49,222 nt of DNA from a virus: positions 1 through 49,222 of the IMG/VR virus record IMGVR_UViG_3300025151_000055; one strand, 5' to 3'. Of the stretch, positions 6,473 through 14,330 are shown in pieces. The notes beneath the pieces were generated by a model. The model had not been told where the DNA came from. It did not search any database and was given only the letters and a program-made list of their open reading frames with translations. Each line of letters opens with the position of its first letter. Within the stretch, counting starts at the first letter, position 1. Both the position numbers and the translations under genes were made by a program.

Positions 6473-8317
6473 TTAATATTGTAACCTGGCTGGTTCGTTA
6501 ATTACTTGTGTAAAATTGAATGTATTAAAATCAAATTTTAAAGTTGTGTCAAATGGCTGATTGTCCCTGCTCTTTGTAGAGTAGAAGTGTCTAGTATTAG
6601 ACGTTTCTAAACCGTCTAAACTCCATACATGGTCTGCTTTTTGACCTATTGCTGCACTACCCATGCCGCTGTGTTTATGAAGTTTACCGTTTGTTTGTCG
6701 TACACGATCTGATTCTGATTTTGGTATATGTGATATAGCTATTACAATGAGGTTTTGTCTCTGTGCTATTTCACGTAAAGCTGCTATAGTAGTATCAAGT
6801 TTAGATTTTTGATCTCCACTATAGTGTTCTGTAGTTATACAATCTAATGTATCAATAACTAGAACTTGAGGCATTTCTTCTGACGCAATTCGTTTTAAAC
6901 CCATTACACTTGGTGCATAGTCAGTTACTTTTATATTTTTTAATATGTCTCCATATTTAGAACCATTTTTGTAACTATTATCTATTTCGTAAGAAGATTT
7001 TGATTCTGCAATCTGTCTAAAACGTCTCCATAATAAATCATATGAAAACTCTGGACTGATATACATTGTTTTTAATGGCAATTTACATACGAAGTTTTGA
7101 GTAAAAGCTGTTTTACCCATACCTGTATCTGCTAAAATAATAGCTAGTTCACGTGGACGCACCCAGTATTCATGACCAACATTTACAATTTGATTTAAAT
7201 CAATACCAGGATTATTTTTACGTTCTTCTATCATTTTTGAATACATTTCATGCATTTGATCAGAAGAGTAAACAGGTATTAACGGATCATTGCCACGTTT
7301 TTTGCTAGAATAGTATATACAACTATTTTTGCAATTAGCATCCATTAATTCATCTATACAAGTATATTTTCGGTCATTGTAGTAGATGTAGTTTGTTACT
7401 TCTACTGCTTCTGATTCATCAAAACCATCGCTCATTTTAGACCAGTCTTTAGCCATTGCTATTGCAGCGGAAAAAGGAATGCCATTGCGTCTATAATAAG
7501 ATATGATGCGTAATAAAGTATTACGCCTATTACCAGACGTAGGTCCATTACGATACATTTGTTGTACGCATGGAGCTATCTGATTGGGAGTTATATGATC
7601 ATCAGATAATTCTGTTGATCTTGAAACTACCCTCTTGTTTGGTTTAATATTATTGATAATGGGACTCAATATCCTAGTTTTTATTTCAATTGGTACAACA
7701 TTTACATCTCTTATTAATTGAGTAAGAGAATTTTTAGGTTGTGCTAATTGATGAATTTCTTTTGCTGAATAGTTAAATAACTCATCCATTGTTAGAGGTA
7801 TTTTGATAAGATTTGTTTTTTTATTAATAGTATATGGACTACGTATTAATCTTGTTTTATCATAAATGTTGTCTGCTTCAGGAAAATGTTTTAATAATGT
7901 GTTTTTAACTACTCTTGGTAAGTCTATGCTTGGTTCAAATTTGTAAACATCAGGTATATTAATATGATATCCACTACCACTAAACCAAGGTATTACATGT
8001 GATTCAGGTATATCCATACCATAGCACATGTCATTAACAAACTCTCTAGTTTTACTTAATACTTCTTCATCTGTACTGTCTCCTTTGTCAATATCTAAAG
8101 TAAGTTGATTAATATATGTTTTGCCGTCAAATCCTTTTAAAGTATTATATTTTTCTTTGTGTTTAATAATCTCATTATCAAAACGATAGTAACTAACATA
8201 TAGTTCTTGATTTTGTTCATTATTCGCTAACTCTATATACTTTGTAATTTCAGAAACGGGTATTATTTTTCCTCTGTTGCTCGGGGATCCTAATGCAACT
8301 TCTGTGTATAACATCAT
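6473..8317 (-). CDS. AEP primase fused to RecA-fold helicase
   Basis: Replication primase-helicase. The start at 8317 is preferred because AGGA precedes it and an intergenic hairpin lies upstream; this gives 615 residues. The N-terminal half is an archaeo-eukaryotic-type primase: LTLDIDKG (D75, D77), SGSGYHI (113-119) and TRLIRSP (155-161). The middle has four Cys (C250, C320, C329, C333) arranged like the iron-sulfur domain of the primase large subunit. The C-terminal half is a DnaB/RecA-like motor with Walker A ADTGMGKT (396-403) and Walker B VLVIDTLD (485-492), then AISHIPKSESDR. It would unwind and prime the phage origin. No phage DNA polymerase was found, so it probably hands over to the host replicase. 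Confidence 0.88.
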   Translation of the reverse strand: MMLYTEVALGSPSNRGKIIPVSEITKYIELANNEQNQELYVSYYRFDNEIIKHKEKYNTLKGFDGKTYINQLTLDIDKGDSTDEEVLSKTREFVNDMCYGMDIPESHVIPWFSGSGYHINIPDVYKFEPSIDLPRVVKNTLLKHFPEADNIYDKTRLIRSPYTINKKTNLIKIPLTMDELFNYSAKEIHQLAQPKNSLTQLIRDVNVVPIEIKTRILSPIINNIKPNKRVVSRSTELSDDHITPNQIAPCVQQMYRNGPTSGNRRNTLLRIISYYRRNGIPFSAAIAMAKDWSKMSDGFDESEAVEVTNYIYYNDRKYTCIDELMDANCKNSCIYYSSKKRGNDPLIPVYSSDQMHEMYSKMIEERKNNPGIDLNQIVNVGHEYWVRPRELAIILADTGMGKTAFTQNFVCKLPLKTMYISPEFSYDLLWRRFRQIAESKSSYEIDNSYKNGSKYGDILKNIKVTDYAPSVMGLKRIASEEMPQVLVIDTLDCITTEHYSGDQKSKLDTTIAALREIAQRQNLIVIAISHIPKSESDRVRQTNGKLHKHSGMGSAAIGQKADHVWSLDGLETSNTRHFYSTKSRDNQPFDTTLKFDFNTFNFTQVINEPARLQY

Positions 8318-8332
8318 AATTATTCCTATATA

Positions 8333-8387
8333 AATAAAGGGGTACTTAGGGTTGAATATGACTAAGTAGTCAATGTACCCCTTTATT
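8333..8387 (-). promoter_or_regulatory. Intergenic hairpin before primase-helicase
   Basis: AATAAAGGGGTAC (8333-8345) pairs perfectly with GTACCCCTTTATT (8375-8387), 13 base pairs with a 29-base loop that can itself pair (ACTTAG with CTAAGT). In the leftward transcript it lies just upstream of the primase-helicase ribosome site. There is no long U-run, so attenuation, RNA processing or translational control fit better than a simple terminator. Confidence 0.65.
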
Positions 8388-8399
8388 AGCGGGAGCCAA

Positions 8400-9035
8400 T
8401 TATCCCATGAACTTTGTTGAATTATCAAAGCTCAAGTTTCCTTGGGGTAAGTCATCACTCTGCATCCATGCTTCTTTAGTAGAACCATTACTTACTTGAT
8501 TAGGTAAAGAATCACCTGGATCATAATTGTTTGTCCAGCCACCTTTATCTATTCTAGCTCTATCTTTCAAGAAGTCTTTTTTAATAACTTCTTTAGGAGC
8601 ATTAGTTGGATAGAATCTATTCCAAGTTGCAAATTTACCGTCTTTCTTTTTGTAATTAATGAAAGAGACTTCTTTGCCTAAGAGACTATTCAGGATATCA
8701 GGAGTCAACCTATTGTTTACTAAGTTGCCAGTAATACCTGCAGCTTGAAATAGTTTCTGTATTTTAAATGCACCACCCCAGTCAACTACTTGACCAGTGT
8801 GGTCTTTTCTAAAATTACCACTTACAGTGACAGTTTTTGGGTACTGTAAACCTTCAATTGCAATTTCTAATTCACATGCAATATCAAAGGTTACATCTCC
8901 ACGACCAAAATTGACTGTTTTGTCTGTTGTATCAGTTGCACTTTTAATTGTGCCTTTGTTATACCAAACATTGTCGCCTAGATTGTTCTCACTGCCTGAA
9001 TCACTTCCGTTACTTGTAAAGGATAAATCAGCCAT
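8400..9035 (-). CDS. Putative ssDNA-binding protein (DUF669/SSB-like), Sak4 partner
   Basis: 211 residues. The start overlaps the end of the Sak4-like gene by eight bases, so the two are coupled. The N terminus is Ser/Gly/Asn-rich. The middle is beta-rich (VTFDIACELEIAI, KTVTVSGNF), followed by FKIQKLFQAAGITG and LLGKEVSFINYKKKDGK, which resembles phage DUF669-type proteins. The C-terminal 50 residues look disordered and acidic, as in many SSBs. Phage Sak4 recombinases commonly act with an SSB, so an ssDNA-binding role is a reasonable inference, not a proven one. Confidence 0.5.
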   Translation of the reverse strand: MADLSFTSNGSDSGSENNLGDNVWYNKGTIKSATDTTDKTVNFGRGDVTFDIACELEIAIEGLQYPKTVTVSGNFRKDHTGQVVDWGGAFKIQKLFQAAGITGNLVNNRLTPDILNSLLGKEVSFINYKKKDGKFATWNRFYPTNAPKEVIKKDFLKDRARIDKGGWTNNYDPGDSLPNQVSNGSTKEAWMQSDDLPQGNLSFDNSTKFMG

Positions 9036-9936
9036 TTAAGACCTCCATAGTTTGTTGTTTATTATTTGTTGCTCCGTTAGTAGAAGGTACTTTTGGAGCT
9101 TCTTTTTTATTTGATTTAACTTTATCATCAGAAGTTGCTGCTTCCATGATTGTATTGTAGTCAAAATCAAATACTTTATTATGTAGATTAGGAATACGTG
9201 AACCAATAGTACGCTCATCATACGCTTCAAATGATAGTATTGGTTTTTGTGTTTCTTTATCTACAGTTGAGTAACCAATCGCATCTGATATAGCTACTAA
9301 CTTTTTGCCTAGACCAGCAGGTAAGGCAGGAGAGAGTTGTACTTTATTGTCAGTTATCTGTGTTTCTTTACTATGACTAACAAGAACTAAACATTTGCCT
9401 GTTTTTTTTACATAATTTTGAAACTCCATAATAATATCTAATACCATGTCTCTAGCTTTACTCCAACCTGCACCGAAAGCTGCATCTCCTATCTCATCAA
9501 TTTTTAGTTCTGCTTTTACTTGTGCTTCAGCCCATTCATTTAGTTTATCTACTGTATCTATAACAATAGTATCAAATCCTAAACCTTGCTCACTATGCAT
9601 AGCTTGGATGATTTCTCCTATACTATATACAGTTATTGGATTACCTACTTCGGGACCATTTCTATAGACATAACCACGTTGGTCTGGTGGAATAACTTCT
9701 ATCTTATCTCCGTTTTGTCTTTTGGGTGGATAAATAGATGTAACAGGCACTACATTTGCGTCTTCTAAGAAATCTGTACCTAAGTCAGTATCTAGTACTA
9801 ATGTGCCTTCTGAGCCTATTTTAGACCACTTAGAAAGCTGTGTAGTTTTACCTGTTTTTGGTTGTCCTATGACATACCATGTAAGACCAGACATCATTGA
9901 TTTGAGGTCTAGTTTTTGTTTGATTATATTAATCAT
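9028..9936 (-). CDS. Sak4-like RecA-fold ATPase (phage recombinase)
   Basis: 302 residues. The Walker A motif is GQPKTGKTTQ near residues 25-34. Walker B is in FDTIVIDTVDKLNEW, and a sensor-like strand CLVLVSHSKE follows. This is the pattern of AAA_24/Sak4 phage proteins, compact RecA relatives that catalyse single-strand annealing. The C terminus is low-complexity and basic. GGGAG precedes the start. It lies between a structured intergenic RNA and its SSB-like partner. Confidence 0.8.
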   Translation of the reverse strand: MINIIKQKLDLKSMMSGLTWYVIGQPKTGKTTQLSKWSKIGSEGTLVLDTDLGTDFLEDANVVPVTSIYPPKRQNGDKIEVIPPDQRGYVYRNGPEVGNPITVYSIGEIIQAMHSEQGLGFDTIVIDTVDKLNEWAEAQVKAELKIDEIGDAAFGAGWSKARDMVLDIIMEFQNYVKKTGKCLVLVSHSKETQITDNKVQLSPALPAGLGKKLVAISDAIGYSTVDKETQKPILSFEAYDERTIGSRIPNLHNKVFDFDYNTIMEAATSDDKVKSNKKEAPKVPSTNGATNNKQQTMEVLNG

Positions 9937-9971
9937 ATTGTCTCCCTATGTTGTGGGTTATTGTATTATGT

Positions 9972-10055
9972 AGCACACCTATTTCCTAATTTTTGGCGTA
10001 TAAATCAGGAAATAGGCTATATACAAACTGTTTAGAGTTTGTATATTGTTGTGCT
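9972..10055. ncRNA. Three-way-junction structured element
   Basis: Three perfect stems nest exactly: outer AGCACA/TGTGCT (9972-9977 with 10050-10055), arm 1 CCTATTTCCT/AGGAAATAGG (9978-9987 with 10007-10016) and arm 2 ATATACAAACT/AGTTTGTATAT (10019-10029 with 10036-10046). Together they account for nearly all of the 84 bases. It occupies most of the 127-base gap between the E1-like and Sak4-like genes. The leftward operon transcript would carry it as an intercistronic RNA. On the other strand it ends in a T-run, so a rightward terminator is also possible. Confidence 0.7.
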
Positions 10056-10063
10056 TTTTGTAA

Positions 10064-10963
10064 TTATTGGGTTAAGTTATAATTAGTGTCGCATTTGACC
10101 ATCATTGATGGGAAATTGAACACTATATTGGTGTTGGATGGACTACTTGGATCTACTAGTTTACGTATTTGGTTATTAATAAATGAACCAGCCATACTAG
10201 CACAGTAATTTGTGCTTCTTGCATTACAAGGTTCACTGTCTCCGTCCTCATCATTGTACCATGTTTCTAAATATTCTAATTCAAATTGATGTAAGAGTCT
10301 TTGCATAAATTCTCTTAATCTACCATTACCTCTGTTAAACATATTATATGGAGATAATGTAAATCCATCATTGTCTCTTTTTAAACCTTCTTCAACTTGT
10401 TTTACTAATTTTAAAAGTTCTTTAGTCTGTTCATCGTTCATTATTTGCCATTGATACATTTGAAATGTTTCACTACCCATACGTGCATCAAGAAAATATG
10501 TATCAGATGAATAATAAACTCCTGCATTTATAAATTTATGTATAAAGTTTAACGCTATTTCTTTTCTAGCGTGCATACTGTCTACACCACAAATAACAAA
10601 AGTCTTTTGATTTCTATAACTATCCCATCTGCTATTTCCATATCCGTGATAATAAAAATTAGAACTCCAATAACAATTATCATATTTTGACCTTTTTATT
10701 GTTATTTCAGCTAAAGGATTTATATCTAACATTTGTTTGCGTAACATTTTTACTTTGCTGTTACCAATATGTGTAAGATCGTAATGCTGTACACCAATGT
10801 TTACTGCATCAACAACATCTGGGTCCCATAACATAAATTTAGTTGCACCAGCACGAACTAAGTTCATAGCAGTATAACTACCTATTGCACCACAACCAAT
10901 TATTTCAAAATAATGGTCCTGTAGACGGTATATGTTCTGAAATCGAGTTGTAATCGAGCTCAT
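10064..10963 (-). CDS. E1-like ubiquitin-activating enzyme (ThiF family)
   Basis: Predicted to adenylate the C-terminal Gly of the modifier encoded at 13849-14229 and carry it as a thioester. 299 residues. The Rossmann nucleotide loop is GCGAIGSY (23-30). The acidic pair and Asn of ThiF/E1 enzymes are in DPDVVDAVN (47-55), the Lys is in GNSKV (70), Asp128 is in CGVDS and Arg161 in DARMG. The likely catalytic Cys is C246 in EPCNARST. Although it overlaps the JAB gene by 59 bases, the start at 10963 is supported by a perfect AAGGAG eight bases upstream. It is the last gene of the conjugation cassette. Confidence 0.85.
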   Translation of the reverse strand: MSSITTRFQNIYRLQDHYFEIIGCGAIGSYTAMNLVRAGATKFMLWDPDVVDAVNIGVQHYDLTHIGNSKVKMLRKQMLDINPLAEITIKRSKYDNCYWSSNFYYHGYGNSRWDSYRNQKTFVICGVDSMHARKEIALNFIHKFINAGVYYSSDTYFLDARMGSETFQMYQWQIMNDEQTKELLKLVKQVEEGLKRDNDGFTLSPYNMFNRGNGRLREFMQRLLHQFELEYLETWYNDEDGDSEPCNARSTNYCASMAGSFINNQIRKLVDPSSPSNTNIVFNFPSMMVKCDTNYNLTQ

Positions 10964-11996
10964 TCGTTTCTCCTTCCTGGATAATTAAATCATCAATTGT
11001 TAGTATATCACGCATCATTGATGGTTGATGCATTTTTAACATTTGAGAATGTTGATTGTATTCTTCTATACACTTATTTACCTGTTCCAATGCATCTTTT
11101 TCTTCAACATTGCCAGCATGATAATGGTCTATTTGTGATTCTATCACACTTTCTAACATAGTTAAATAGTCTTCAGGTGTTTCAAAACCATCTTTTAATA
11201 GTTTTTTTGTAACTGACTCTATTTTTTTTACAGGTTTATTTTTTAAATCAGCTTGTCTTTGTAGTTTTGCTGCTTCTTCATTCATGTCTTCCATATCATA
11301 ACTTGAAAATGAATTATTAAATAAGTCTTCATCTTCAATCCCATATGGATCTCCGCTTTGCCACAATGGTAGTGATTCGTAATTATACCTACTGTAGTTT
11401 GGTTTTATTGTTTTAGTTTTTTTTACATTTACAAGTTCTTTTACTTCTTTAATTCGTTTGTCTTTTATATCATCATCTTCTCCATTAAGAACTATTTCAA
11501 CTTCGTACTCTTGTATACTAGTAATACCAAGTTTATTTGTTATTGGTTCTGCATACATAGCTTCATATTCTGCTTTATTATTAACTACAATAGCAAAAAT
11601 AGGTCCTTTTTCTGCAAACTCTTTTATAGTTGCTTTATCTGTAGTTGACCAAAATGCTTTCATAGTATGATGAGAATGCCACCAACAGTAAACTAACTTT
11701 CCTTGTTTTATAATGTCTAATTCATCTTCTTGGTCAAATTCTTTATATATTTTAGACATATAATCTGCAATTGCTTGCTTATCTAATGTTGTTGTAGCTG
11801 CAGTGCAATCTTGTTTAAGTATAGTAGGAGATTCCATAAGTGGATATTCTTCTTTTTTATAACCTCGTATTGTGTTTTCTAATAAAACTGGAGCATATCC
11901 AGATATTTCTGTACCATGTTCTTCCCATGCAGTTCTTGCATAATAAATCATGTCCCAGAAATTTTTATACCACATTTTTAGTTTAATTTTCTTCAT
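10905..11996 (-). CDS. JAB/JAMM metallopeptidase (deubiquitinase-like)
   Basis: 363 residues. The full zinc-binding JAMM signature is present: E30 (TEISG), H107 and H109 (WWHSHH), S117 and D120 (FWSTTD). In conjugation cassettes this enzyme removes or matures the modifier. Here the modifier already ends in Gly-Gly, so deconjugation is the more likely role. The C-terminal two-thirds (from about residue 175) is acidic and helical with no recognised fold, and could be a substrate or partner docking region. It overlaps the E2-like gene by 14 bases and the E1 gene by 59, which points to coordinated translation. Confidence 0.85.
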   Translation of the reverse strand: MKKIKLKMWYKNFWDMIYYARTAWEEHGTEISGYAPVLLENTIRGYKKEEYPLMESPTILKQDCTAATTTLDKQAIADYMSKIYKEFDQEDELDIIKQGKLVYCWWHSHHTMKAFWSTTDKATIKEFAEKGPIFAIVVNNKAEYEAMYAEPITNKLGITSIQEYEVEIVLNGEDDDIKDKRIKEVKELVNVKKTKTIKPNYSRYNYESLPLWQSGDPYGIEDEDLFNNSFSSYDMEDMNEEAAKLQRQADLKNKPVKKIESVTKKLLKDGFETPEDYLTMLESVIESQIDHYHAGNVEEKDALEQVNKCIEEYNQHSQMLKMHQPSMMRDILTIDDLIIQEGETNELDYNSISEHIPSTGPLF

Positions 11997-13356
11997 ATTC
12001 TATTCCTATATGTTCATATATTATTGGATTTATTTCAGTCCAAGGTATTTTATATCTATTGTAAATACCCATTATTTCTTCTTCAAAAGGTTGTAATGAT
12101 CTGTCAATTACATGTTGAGGTCCATTGTTGTGAATTGATGTGAGAAGTCCTTCTGCATTAAAATCAATATCAAAACTAAATGAATGATCTGTATGACACT
12201 TTTTAGCCATTATTTTTAATAGATTTATAAATATTGTTTTATTTTTTCCATCTAACTCTGTTTTGTCTGCTAGACCAGTTCCAAGTCTTGATTTACGACA
12301 TGTTGTATTCATAACACATGAAATACACATTGCTCTGTATTTATGGTCTTGTTGTTTATGATGTCTATATTTAAATTGATCTGGTGTTGGCACTACGCAT
12401 CTGTCTTCTATCAACATGTTTTCAGGAGTGTTTTCTGCGTAACCTCTTACACCATATCTTTCTACTAAACTACCTGGTTGTCTATGAGGATGTGTTGAAC
12501 CTGCAGTATATGTTGTAGACCATCCTGCAGTAAATGATACATATTTAATTAGATCTCCTTCTTTTATCATATCATTAAATTCTACAGTACGATCTCCAAG
12601 ACAACCTGCTGATGATTCTCCTCTACGGTCAGGGGTAAACATGCATGGTCCACTAAATTGAAATGCTTCCCTTAATACATTTTCAGTAAGTAAAGCTTTT
12701 AGTAATTCTGGATATTTTTTATCGTATATAATATTTAAATCAATATCTTTTATAGGAATTACTATTTCTTGAGTAATTTGATGTGCATTTTGATCATACC
12801 TATCTCCATTCGCTAAAAGTATTTGATACGGTTTATTTTTACTTAGGTCTTTAGGTATATAAGTAATATCTGCTTTATATCTAATTGTTATATAGAGTTT
12901 GTATTGATTTTTTGTATCAAGAACTGTGCTTCCTTCAAATGAAGAGTTTTCTCTGCAGCTTAACTTTACATCTAATACTTTAGGTATTTGTTTTAAGTCT
13001 TCAACATATTTTTGTAAATAATCAGTTATTTCTTCTAAAATAGGTTGTCCGTGTTTTTGCATTTCATATTTTTGTACATTATTTTCTATCCATATCATTG
13101 ACCTTACTTGATTACTATTCATTACATCTTTTACTGTTGATAACAATCCTGAACTACCTTTTTTAGGGTCTGCTTTTAAAGTCTTTACAATATTATAATA
13201 GTTCTGTTCTTTGCGATTAGAGTCTACGAACTGCTTTACTGAGTTAAATCCCATTGTGCGTAATACTGCAGTTACTTTTTTATCATATTTAAACCATGCT
13301 TTACTGAAAAGGTTAATTATTTGATTATGATAATTAGTTCTATCTATTTGACTCAT
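11983..13356 (-). CDS. E2-like ubiquitin-conjugating protein
   Basis: 457 residues. The central block (about 150-285) has E2-fold features: a beta-rich region (YKLYITIRYKADITYIP), then GPCMFTPDRRGESSAGCLGD with candidate catalytic C252 in the CLG motif typical of prokaryotic E2s, and a following helix up to FTAGWSTTY. The HPN tripeptide before the Cys is degenerate (Gly-Pro); an HPH sits 37 residues after it. A helical N-terminal domain (1-120) and a Cys/His-rich C-terminal part (CISCVMNTTC) are extra. The start has GAGG upstream. Its place between modifier and JAB/E1 genes makes the E2 call stronger than the motif alone. Confidence 0.65.
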   Translation of the reverse strand: MSQIDRTNYHNQIINLFSKAWFKYDKKVTAVLRTMGFNSVKQFVDSNRKEQNYYNIVKTLKADPKKGSSGLLSTVKDVMNSNQVRSMIWIENNVQKYEMQKHGQPILEEITDYLQKYVEDLKQIPKVLDVKLSCRENSSFEGSTVLDTKNQYKLYITIRYKADITYIPKDLSKNKPYQILLANGDRYDQNAHQITQEIVIPIKDIDLNIIYDKKYPELLKALLTENVLREAFQFSGPCMFTPDRRGESSAGCLGDRTVEFNDMIKEGDLIKYVSFTAGWSTTYTAGSTHPHRQPGSLVERYGVRGYAENTPENMLIEDRCVVPTPDQFKYRHHKQQDHKYRAMCISCVMNTTCRKSRLGTGLADKTELDGKNKTIFINLLKIMAKKCHTDHSFSFDIDFNAEGLLTSIHNNGPQHVIDRSLQPFEEEIMGIYNRYKIPWTEINPIIYEHIGIEYEEN

Positions 13357-13522
13357 ATTCTTTCCTCGCTTTTTCTGCTATTTTATAAAGTCTTTCTGAC
13401 TCTTTTTTACTTTTTCCTGGTCTTTTACGAGTTAGTTCCCATTTCTGGTCCCATGTAAGAGCATCATATTTAGCTTGACGTTCTTCTGCTTCTTGACGTT
13501 TTTGTTCTTTTGATTTAGCCAT
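13340..13522 (-). CDS. Small charged helical protein (60 aa)
   Basis: The start at 13522 (MAKSKEQKRQEAEE) has GGGAGG eight bases upstream, so I prefer it over the ATG ten codons earlier. The sequence is almost entirely Lys/Arg/Glu-rich helix with WDQKWELTRKRPGKSKK in the middle. It is coupled to the E2-like gene (17-base overlap) and starts inside the end of the membrane-peptide gene. It could be a linker or adaptor of the conjugation system; function unknown. Confidence 0.6.
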   Translation of the reverse strand: MAKSKEQKRQEAEERQAKYDALTWDQKWELTRKRPGKSKKESERLYKIAEKARKEYESNR

Positions 13523-13664
13523 CTGTTTTACCTCCCGTAATCCAGAATACAAACATTATTAATGTTATTGATGAGAATATTATCATGAACATACCTGCTC
13601 CTAAAAAGAATAGGTTCAGGATCCATTCTGATAAATCGATTACTATATTGTCTAGTATTATCAT
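13515..13664 (-). CDS. Small membrane protein (49 aa)
   Basis: ATG at 13664 follows AAGGAAATGAAATA. The peptide has an amphipathic start (IVIDLSEWILNL) and one long hydrophobic span (FFLGAGMFMIIFSSITLIMFVFW), then ITGGKTDG. Its end overlaps the next start. It lies between the ubiquitin-like modifier and E2 genes, so it may place part of the pathway at the membrane. This is inference from position. Confidence 0.6.
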   Translation of the reverse strand: MIILDNIVIDLSEWILNLFFLGAGMFMIIFSSITLIMFVFWITGGKTDG

Positions 13665-13688
13665 TATTTCATTTCCTTTCTTGTTAAT

Positions 13689-13737
13689 GTAAGGCAGCCA
13701 CGTTGGGATGCGGGTCCAATATGTGTGACTGCCTTAC
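13689..13737 (-). promoter_or_regulatory. Long RNA stem-loop upstream of membrane-peptide/E2 cistrons
   Basis: The arms are 13689-13701 and 13725-13737. In the leftward RNA, GUAAGGCAGUCAC pairs with GUGGCUGCCUUAC over 13 positions, with one U-G wobble. The opposite strand would have a C-A mismatch there, which suggests that the leftward RNA is the functional form. It lies 25 bases upstream of the next start codon. Confidence 0.6.
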
Positions 13738-13749
13738 TTGTAAGTTTAA

Positions 13750-13838
13750 TTGAGGAGCCTCCTACTATCTGCAATGTGGTGAGTACCCCATTCTTATAAG
13801 ACTCGTTACAAAGCGTCATATTTCGGTCAGCTCCTCAA
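13750..13838 (-). promoter_or_regulatory. Second structured segment after the modifier gene
   Basis: TTGAGGAGC (13750-13758) is closed by GCTCCTCAA (13830-13838). Inside are AATG...CATT and GAC...GTC pairings, and a competing local hairpin AGGAG/CTCCT that shares the closing arm. The mutually exclusive pairings resemble an attenuator or switch. With the stem at 13689-13737 it fills the 184-base gap after the ubiquitin-like gene. Confidence 0.5.
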
Positions 13839-13848
13839 TATATTTTAA

Positions 13849-14229
13849 TTAACCGCCAGTTTTATTTCTGGCGATAGCGTGATACACTTCATCTGTATGA
13901 ATAGGAGAGTCCAAGTCACTTACAAAGTTTCCATCTCCTGTTTGTACTATTGACTGACTTGGATTGATATTTCTTTCAATCAAGAACTCTCTAATAGTAT
14001 TTGCAGTAGTAGTATATGTATCATAAGAAGCACCATCTAAAAGAGCCATAACTTGTTTTTCTTCAAGCTCAACTGGTTCTTCATTACTGTCAACTTCATT
14101 TTGCAATACATTAACTGCATGATCTACTTCAGATGCTGATGTTTCTTCCTCTACTGTATCACTATTTGGAACTGGATTTAGTTCTTCTTCTAACTCTACA
14201 CTATTATTTTCTGTGTTATATTCGCTCAT
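13849..14229 (-). CDS. Ubiquitin-like modifier with C-terminal Gly-Gly
   Basis: 126 residues. The first 57 are acidic and look disordered. Residues 58-126 fit a beta-grasp fold of the ThiS/MoaD/ubiquitin type: a strand KQVMALLDG, helix TIREFLIERNI, strand SIVQTGDGNFV, then DLDSPIHTDEVYHAIA, ending RNKTGG at the stop codon. The exposed terminal Gly-Gly is the substrate form for E1 adenylation, so no processing is needed. AAGGAAATAAATA precedes the ATG. It follows a strong terminator, so it probably has its own promoter and heads the transcript carrying E2, JAB and E1. Confidence 0.78.
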   Translation of the reverse strand: MSEYNTENNSVELEEELNPVPNSDTVEEETSASEVDHAVNVLQNEVDSNEEPVELEEKQVMALLDGASYDTYTTTANTIREFLIERNINPSQSIVQTGDGNFVSDLDSPIHTDEVYHAIARNKTGG

Positions 14230-14330
14230 TATTTATTTCCTTTTCTATTGTTCCACCATTTAAGGCAGATGTTATTATGGGGTTAGTTATGCTTTTTTCT
14301 AGTAAAAGCGACTTATTTTTACCATTCTTT

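Noticed and set aside
9036-9230. Leftward 64-codon frame
   Set aside because: Runs through the 3' end of the Sak4-like gene in another frame; low-complexity translation and no start signal.
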